Positions 58,691 to 64,000 of a DNA stretch of 64,000 nucleotides are shown here, piece by piece; position 1 is the stretch's first letter; each line of letters opens with the position of its first letter. This DNA comes from Caenorhabditis remanei (taxonomy: Eukaryota > Nematoda > Chromadorea > Rhabditida > Rhabditidae). The notes under the pieces were generated by a model. That model worked only from the letters and a program-made list of their open reading frames with translations, did no database searches and was not told where the DNA came from. The stretch covers positions 7,502,001-7,566,000 of the forward strand of contig NC_071328.1 of the NCBI RefSeq assembly GCF_010183535.1, given 5' to 3'. A program made the position numbers and the translations under genes.

Positions 58691-61600
58691 AATACTGAAT
58701 GTTGGATTTCAACTGAAGATCATAAAATCACAGTTTCTGTCAGAAAGCTGCTTGTTCAGCTTTCAAGTGTTCTGTATTATGTTTTATTTTTCTCGATGTA
58801 TGATTATTTTTGATTATAAGCTGTCGTGTACTATTTATTTTCGTGTAAATTGATTTAAATTACTAACAGCTGGTCCGCATATTGAGCTTTTGTTATCTTC
58901 TGCATTTTTTGCGGGACTTCAAAATCGTCCGCGCTCTCAACGAACTACAATAAATTTGTTGTTATCGCGTTTTTCTTGCCAATTTTCTACATCGGACATA
59001 CAAATTTTTGGAGGATGAATCATCCCTTGCTATTCGATTTCTCTTTCCACCACATTCTTATCGAGTTTTTTCCTCTTCGCCTGCGTTTCTTTTTCATTTT
59101 TTTCATTCTGTTCCTCGATATTTGGAATTTCGAACTGGTACGCTTTGTTTCCAACAATAATCGAATCTTCTGAGATGCATTCTTCTGTTCTTCATTCCCT
59201 AATAGCGGAGGCGGAGAGTTGTACTCGTAAAATGATATCCGATAGAGAGAGCAGCTTTCGGGAAGAAGAGCGTGCTCATTGAGCACAGCTGCTCTCCTCT
59301 TCAAGAGTAACCTCCCTCGGGCGGTCCAATGTTCTTTCCGGAATGCGAATATAATACCGGTTTAGAGTCATATATGTTTTGTAATTAGTCAAGTGTTACC
59401 GTAGTCTAGTATATCCATATAACTGAATAAGATACTGAAATGTGAAATTTTAATTTTCGAATTTAATCTAATCCCAGTATCCAGTCTATATATTTTTTAA
59501 CATTTTCGTTGCGAAATGCTCAACAGGATTTTCGTTTCGTCGGCCACTTGACAATGGCGAAAGACACATTAGTGAATTAGGAACACAGACATCACAGAGG
59601 GAAATACCAAAAGTAAATACACCGTGGCTACCGAGCAACAGTTTCCTTTGATTTTTCCTCCCTATTCTCTTTTTTAATAGATTTGGTTTGTTTGACCTAT
59701 ATTTATGGTAGACTTGTAATGTAGATCAAAAATAGGTGTTTCGAAATCAACCTAGTTCTTGGATTTGGAACCAGAAGTTATGTTCGCGGGAAATTTATTT
59801 CGGTTAATCATGAGGAACAGTTGTTTTTTCAGAAATACTTGCAGCTTCTCAAGCTTCTTGCGCCTTTCCTGAATTCTTGTTTCCCTTCTCATATCATTCA
59901 GAATAGTGTTTAATGTGTAATAATTTGAATTTATCAATCCATCAATCAAATGAAACCTACTCAACTCTTCCCCTTCTTCCCTCGGTCTTCCGATAGTTTC
60001 GCCTTGAAAATCTTCCGATGAGAAATAGGATTGATTTGATAGAGACGCAGTGATACAAAGATGTGTTAATCTTCATCCCGGCTACGCTATGAGGGGCGTT
60101 TCTCATTTTCCGTAGTGATTCCACATTATAATTAGTGTCATTGTCAATTGGCGAAGGTAATGATATTGACTTTGAACATTAATACATTGTTTTCTGCATT
60201 CCGAATTCCTATTTGATTTCGTCATTTTCTGAATTCGGAATCGTTTTGTTTTGTAACTTGCTTTCAGAATAGATCAAAGGCATATCTATCGACAATAACG
60301 TCAAGGTACGGTTGTATTTGTAGATTAGTTGCCAGAAAAGTAGTGCTTTGATGCCGTTAGATGTTCTTTTCATTTTGTTTTTTTTTCAAAAAAACATTCG
60401 ATTTGCTGCTATTCTCGGCGCCAATGTCCTACAATAACTTTTATTATATTTGCTCTCCGGCGTTTCATCACAATAATGATAACATCATTCTTTTCTCAAT
60501 CAGAAGTTTAAGTTTCTTGAAAGTGTTGCTCTGTGTACATCGATAATGTTCTGCAGCCCCTTTTTGACACGTTAGCTCTGTCGATACTTCCGGTGTAACC
60601 TAGGCGACGAGGTATGTGGACCGCTTCGTAATTGTAGTTAGTCTCCTTTTCAATCTCGTACTAAAAGGTGTGTACACGGCAAACGTCGGTTTACTTCTTC
60701 ATCCCACTTTTTTTTTCGAATTTTTTCTTAGAACTCTTCAGAACAGTCTGGGTTAAGTCTCGACCATAACAAATCTATTTAAAACAAATTCAGATTGTCT
60801 TTTATTCGCTTTTCTGAAGTTATTAATCGAGAGACTAGCTACAGTACGACACAGGTCGAACATCATCTAGACCTCTATAATTATACGTCATACTTCATTC
60901 TCTCTCCCCGGTATCCTTGTGCCTGGCGCCAAGGTCTCGTCCTTGCTCCCAGACACATACAAACCCCAAATTGGCTCCAATTCTTTGATTGACATGTCTT
61001 TCTTTTTCCTGCCTTTTTCTTCACTACCCAAGGGGTTTCGTTTCATCGGGTTAGTTATTCATTTTGATATGTGTCTATGTGTTAGAAAGGGTTTCGAATG
61101 GAAGTAGGGATTATAATATATTCTCGGACACTGATGCAAACATGCGTGTTTCGGTGTGTTTGTATGTGTCCAGATGGTGGTGGTTGTTGTGAAGAACGAA
61201 GGCGAATAGTGGTCATTTGTGCTATGGAATTGGAAGCATTATTGCGAAATTGCCGTTTTCCTGATGAGAAGAAGCATCTGAAACCAGGAGGCGTTTTGTT
61301 TAGTTTTTCGGAAATTAAAAACAACAATTATGAGGAGCTTAGATATTCGCTACTAGACCACGACTTTTAGATATTGATTTCGTCATTTGATCATGCCATC
61401 TTATGTGTTTGTAGAAAAACAGTTATTTTTGGCCTACCTTTTTTTGGTCCTCTAATTGGTCTCCCTGAAAAATCCGCAGTTGGGAATCAGATTTATTTGA
61501 CTGACACACGACTAGATTGAGAGAGACAAAGCGATTCTAGAGTCTGACTCAAGAAGTCTGAATTGTGAAAATGGCGTCGTTATCTGTCAAGTTGATGTGC

Positions 61601-62907
61601 CATTTCTTTCGTTTCAGAATATGCATCCTGTTCAATAATCCGACCTGAAACTACAGTAATCCTACGAGCTCAGAAATAACGACAAAATGTTGATAGAGTG
61701 TGTGAACCCTCGAAAATATGGTTGATTCATTTAAAGGTGTCTCAAAGTTACGGTATTTTCTACAGTTTCTAGTGAGTCGTTCTCCATTTCAATATCTTCA
61801 TATGAATTCTGTCATACTGTAGCGGCGTTCAGTTCTTGACTTTCTTTATTCTCACTCATCGCTAAAATCCTGTCATCTGGAATGTGGTAATTTATTCTAT
61901 TTCAAAAAACCATATGTCTCCCTCTCTCGCTCCTCATTTCACGATACTCCAACTAATCACTGGTAGACGCAGACACATCAAGCAGGTTGTTGATGTTTTC
62001 GGAGAGAGAAAGAAACCCTCTTCTCTATGTCCATTCCTCTCACCAGTGTGTTCTTTTTCGTCCCTATGGTTGGTGGCTGCAGTATGTTCTTCTTCTTTTT
62101 TCTCCCACTCATTTTCGCTCACACTCCGTCGCCTTCTCTCGCTCACACTGAGAGAAACGAAACTAGCGCCCGCCCCGCTCCACTCACACAAACACATTCG
62201 GGGCTCCCCCTTTCTCCGACACTGACTAGGGAGGGAAATGGTTTTTTTTTTGTATTTGTCCGAAACGGCCACTTTGATTTCTTACATTTCTAGAATCTAG
62301 ATTCTGCGAGACGATGAGAACTCTTGGTTTCTACCAGTTCTCTCATGATATTATAGCTTTCAAAGTGTTGCTTTTTCTCAAAATAAAAAGCACAGTAGGA
62401 CTGAATATTTGGTAGTTTTGAATAATTCTCAAGTTATGGAAGTTTTCATATTTCTGAATTTCTCAAATTGAGCACGAACGCGTATAATCACTTTTATCTT
62501 CTATACAAATCTGAAATTCAAGAATTTGAGTGATCCTTGTAGTTTTTAGATTCATACCCCTTCAGAATCTTTTTTCTTATTTACTGCCATTCTTGTTCAG
62601 CTAAATAGAAATTCTTATACACTTTAGTGTCTCTTGAAATTTGAACTTTTGCGGGAATAAAATCTTTCATCAGTACAAGTTCAATATGTGTTTCCTAATG
62701 AGAATTCTCTCAAAATCCGCATATTTCGAAATAAGTCTTGTCCGATATTTGCGCCGAAATCCTACTTAGGTTGCCTCTTCTTTTTCAAAACTCTCTTATT
62801 TTATTTTTAGATTAACTTTTTCTCCGTCTTTTTCTCCTTACTGGTTTCAATCTATTTTCTCCATAGTCCATCAACTTCGTCATCTTCATCTCATTCGTTT
62901 TCAGAGA
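58691..62907. other. 4.2-kb gene-free region upstream of maph-1
   Basis: No supportable exon. The region holds a nested palindrome (59247-59296), pyrimidine-rich blocks (60360-60500, 61910-62260) and a TTTTCAG acceptor ending at 62904, four bases before the maph-1 ATG. Open frames of up to 113 codons (61884-62225) are biased-composition artefacts. Confidence 0.45.
59247..59296. repeat. Nested inverted repeat able to form a cruciform
   Basis: GAGAGCAGCT (59247) and its complement AGCTGCTCTC (59287) enclose a second perfect inverted repeat, GTGCTCATTGAGCAC (59272-59286). A 15-nt asymmetric bulge (59257-59271) separates the two stems on the left side. Confidence 0.8.
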
Positions 62908-64000
62908 ATGCCGGAGGAATACATCATGTCCTCGAAGGCGTCCGTCTACGTATTGGGTGGTGAAAACACGGCGGCACTTTTCGATTTGGACGGTGTATAT
63001 GTTCTTGACGGAGGACTTTCCGAGAAATCACCAGGATTCATTACCTGTGTTCGTGAGGTTACAGCAGTCATTCTGTCGGCGCCAACACTTGGAAATCTTG
63101 GAACAACGGCTGCTTTGTTGGAGAAGGTAATTGATACATTGAGATTTTGTATGTTTTATCTAAGCCCACTTGAAAAATAATACATACACCAGAAAATATG
63201 TTCCTCCTCAATAAACTTATAAATTTCAGGACAAGACTCTCCCAATTCTCACCAACACAAAGCCGCTCAAAAGTGCCAAGCCGGGAAGCAGTGCAGAAGT
63301 TGTGAAGGCAATTCAAGAGGCTAATTCAAAGTTAATCTCCAACACAACACCTACTTTCGATCCAAAATACCCCGCCCATATTCTGTATCAATCATTATCG
63401 AAAGGGATTCTCTCGTTATACATTTTGGCTGGAGATGCCAAAGATGCGGAAGCAATCACGAAGGCATTGGCATCTGGAAATGAGACAGAAGTGGAGAAAG
63501 CTGCTTCAGAACATGGAACTATTGGAGTGATGTTGTGGAGACCAGCCGAAGGAGATAAGCCGGTTGTAAGAGTCCTCATTTCTGGTGAGTATGAACATTA
63601 AACACAAAAAGTATAACAATGTCATACAAATAATTGTTTCATTCTTTAATTCTTCAGGAACCGCATCACTCGCCCGGATTCAACAATCCCTTGAAAAAGC
63701 TGCAAAGGCTCTTCCATTCTTGAATGCCGCAACTGTCAAATCTAAAGACGCGTTGGCTTCAATCCCACCTCCATCGATTCCAAGAGCTCTTGCCCCATCA
63801 AAACCTGCTGCAGGAGCCAAGCCAGCAGCCACTAAATCAGCCACCACAAGACCGACAACATCAGGTCCTTCTGCTGCTGCGCGACCAGCTTCTTCTGCTC
63901 CTAGAGCATTGACTTCTCGTGCTCCAGCTCCGATCTCTGGTGCTGCCCGTCCGGTTTCAGCTAAACCTGCGGCTCCAGGAGCGAGTTCAAGAACAGGAGC
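62908..64000 (+). CDS. maph-1.1: MAPH-1, MAP1-family microtubule-associated protein (5' part, truncated by window)
   Basis: Exons seen: 62908-63126, 63230-63584 and 63658 to the window end. The N-terminal about 200 residues are the MAP1/futsch-type degenerate metallo-beta-lactamase-like fold: YVLGGENTAALFDLDGVYVLDG, SPGFITCVREVTAVILSAPT, LGNLGTTAALLEK, then FDPKYPAHILYQSLSKGILSL and IGVMLWRPAEGDKPVVRVLI. A Pro/Ala/Ser/Lys-rich basic linker follows (SIPRALAPSKPAAGAKPAAT and similar), the microtubule-binding type of region, and continues past the end. The catalytic His/Asp set of true MBL enzymes is not visible. In C. elegans the maph-1 genes are several close paralogues, so the .1 suffix rests on remembered position beside eva-1 and METTL17 only. 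Confidence 0.85.

Overview
This window is nuclear DNA of a nematode, almost certainly a Caenorhabditis species. Genes are dense and AT-rich, with many short introns that use GTRAGT donors and the worm TTTTCAG acceptor. A TTTCAG-like acceptor lies just before most start codons, as expected for spliced-leader trans-splicing. The gene set matches, from memory, genes on the right part of C. elegans chromosome I: dog-1, hinf-1 / uev-1 / an F39B2.3-like reductase, smp-1, let-49 (MED7), ubc-16, eva-1 and maph-1. All exon models were built by hand: splice phases add up and every model stays open from ATG to stop. Homology calls come from recalled family sequences, not from a search.

Layout. (1) 0.2-7.7 kb, plus strand: an HTATSF1-type splicing factor, the FANCJ helicase dog-1 (a short transposon sits in one intron), and an RMDN-type microtubule regulator. 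(2) 7.79-8.78 kb: two adjacent non-autonomous mobile elements, a 787-bp foldback and a 181-bp MITE, both with target-site duplications. (3) 8.8-11.0 kb: a divergent pair of unrecognised genes encoding short hydrophobic N-termini followed by Lys-rich stretches. One of them carries a repeated NDPNYQTLAGLNN motif. (4) 11.1-18.6 kb, minus strand: BORCS8 (blos-9), mitoribosomal mS27, the zinc-finger histone regulator HINFP (hinf-1) and the E2 variant uev-1. (5) 19.2-20.7 kb: a zeta-crystallin-like quinone reductase. (6) 20.7-29.1 kb: about 8.4 kb without a supportable gene, holding a 691-bp Mutator-like foldback and a long TA repeat. (7) 29.1-35.6 kb: the transmembrane semaphorin smp-1 with a 3.5-kb first intron. 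(8) 36.2-44.5 kb: WDR6 on the minus strand, then MED7, ubc-16 and a D-aspartate oxidase with a signal peptide on the plus strand. (9) 44.6-50.1 kb: eva-1 on the minus strand, then 5 kb of non-coding DNA with a second copy of the dog-1 intron element and a G13 tract. (10) 55.4-58.7 kb: METTL17 (mitoribosome assembly), a degenerate tRNA-like sequence and an unrecognised two-exon gene. (11) 58.7-64 kb: non-coding DNA and then the 5' part of maph-1, cut off by the window end.

Working together: several same-strand neighbours have operon-like spacing, most clearly mS27 then BORCS8 (230 bp), and MED7 then ubc-16 then the oxidase (about 390-450 bp). Functional themes are genome maintenance (dog-1, uev-1), mitochondrial translation (mS27, METTL17), gene expression (HTATSF1, HINFP, MED7, WDR6), and axon guidance or transport (smp-1, eva-1, BORCS8). 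I saw no bacterial-type system, CRISPR array, rRNA, intact transposase or intact tRNA.
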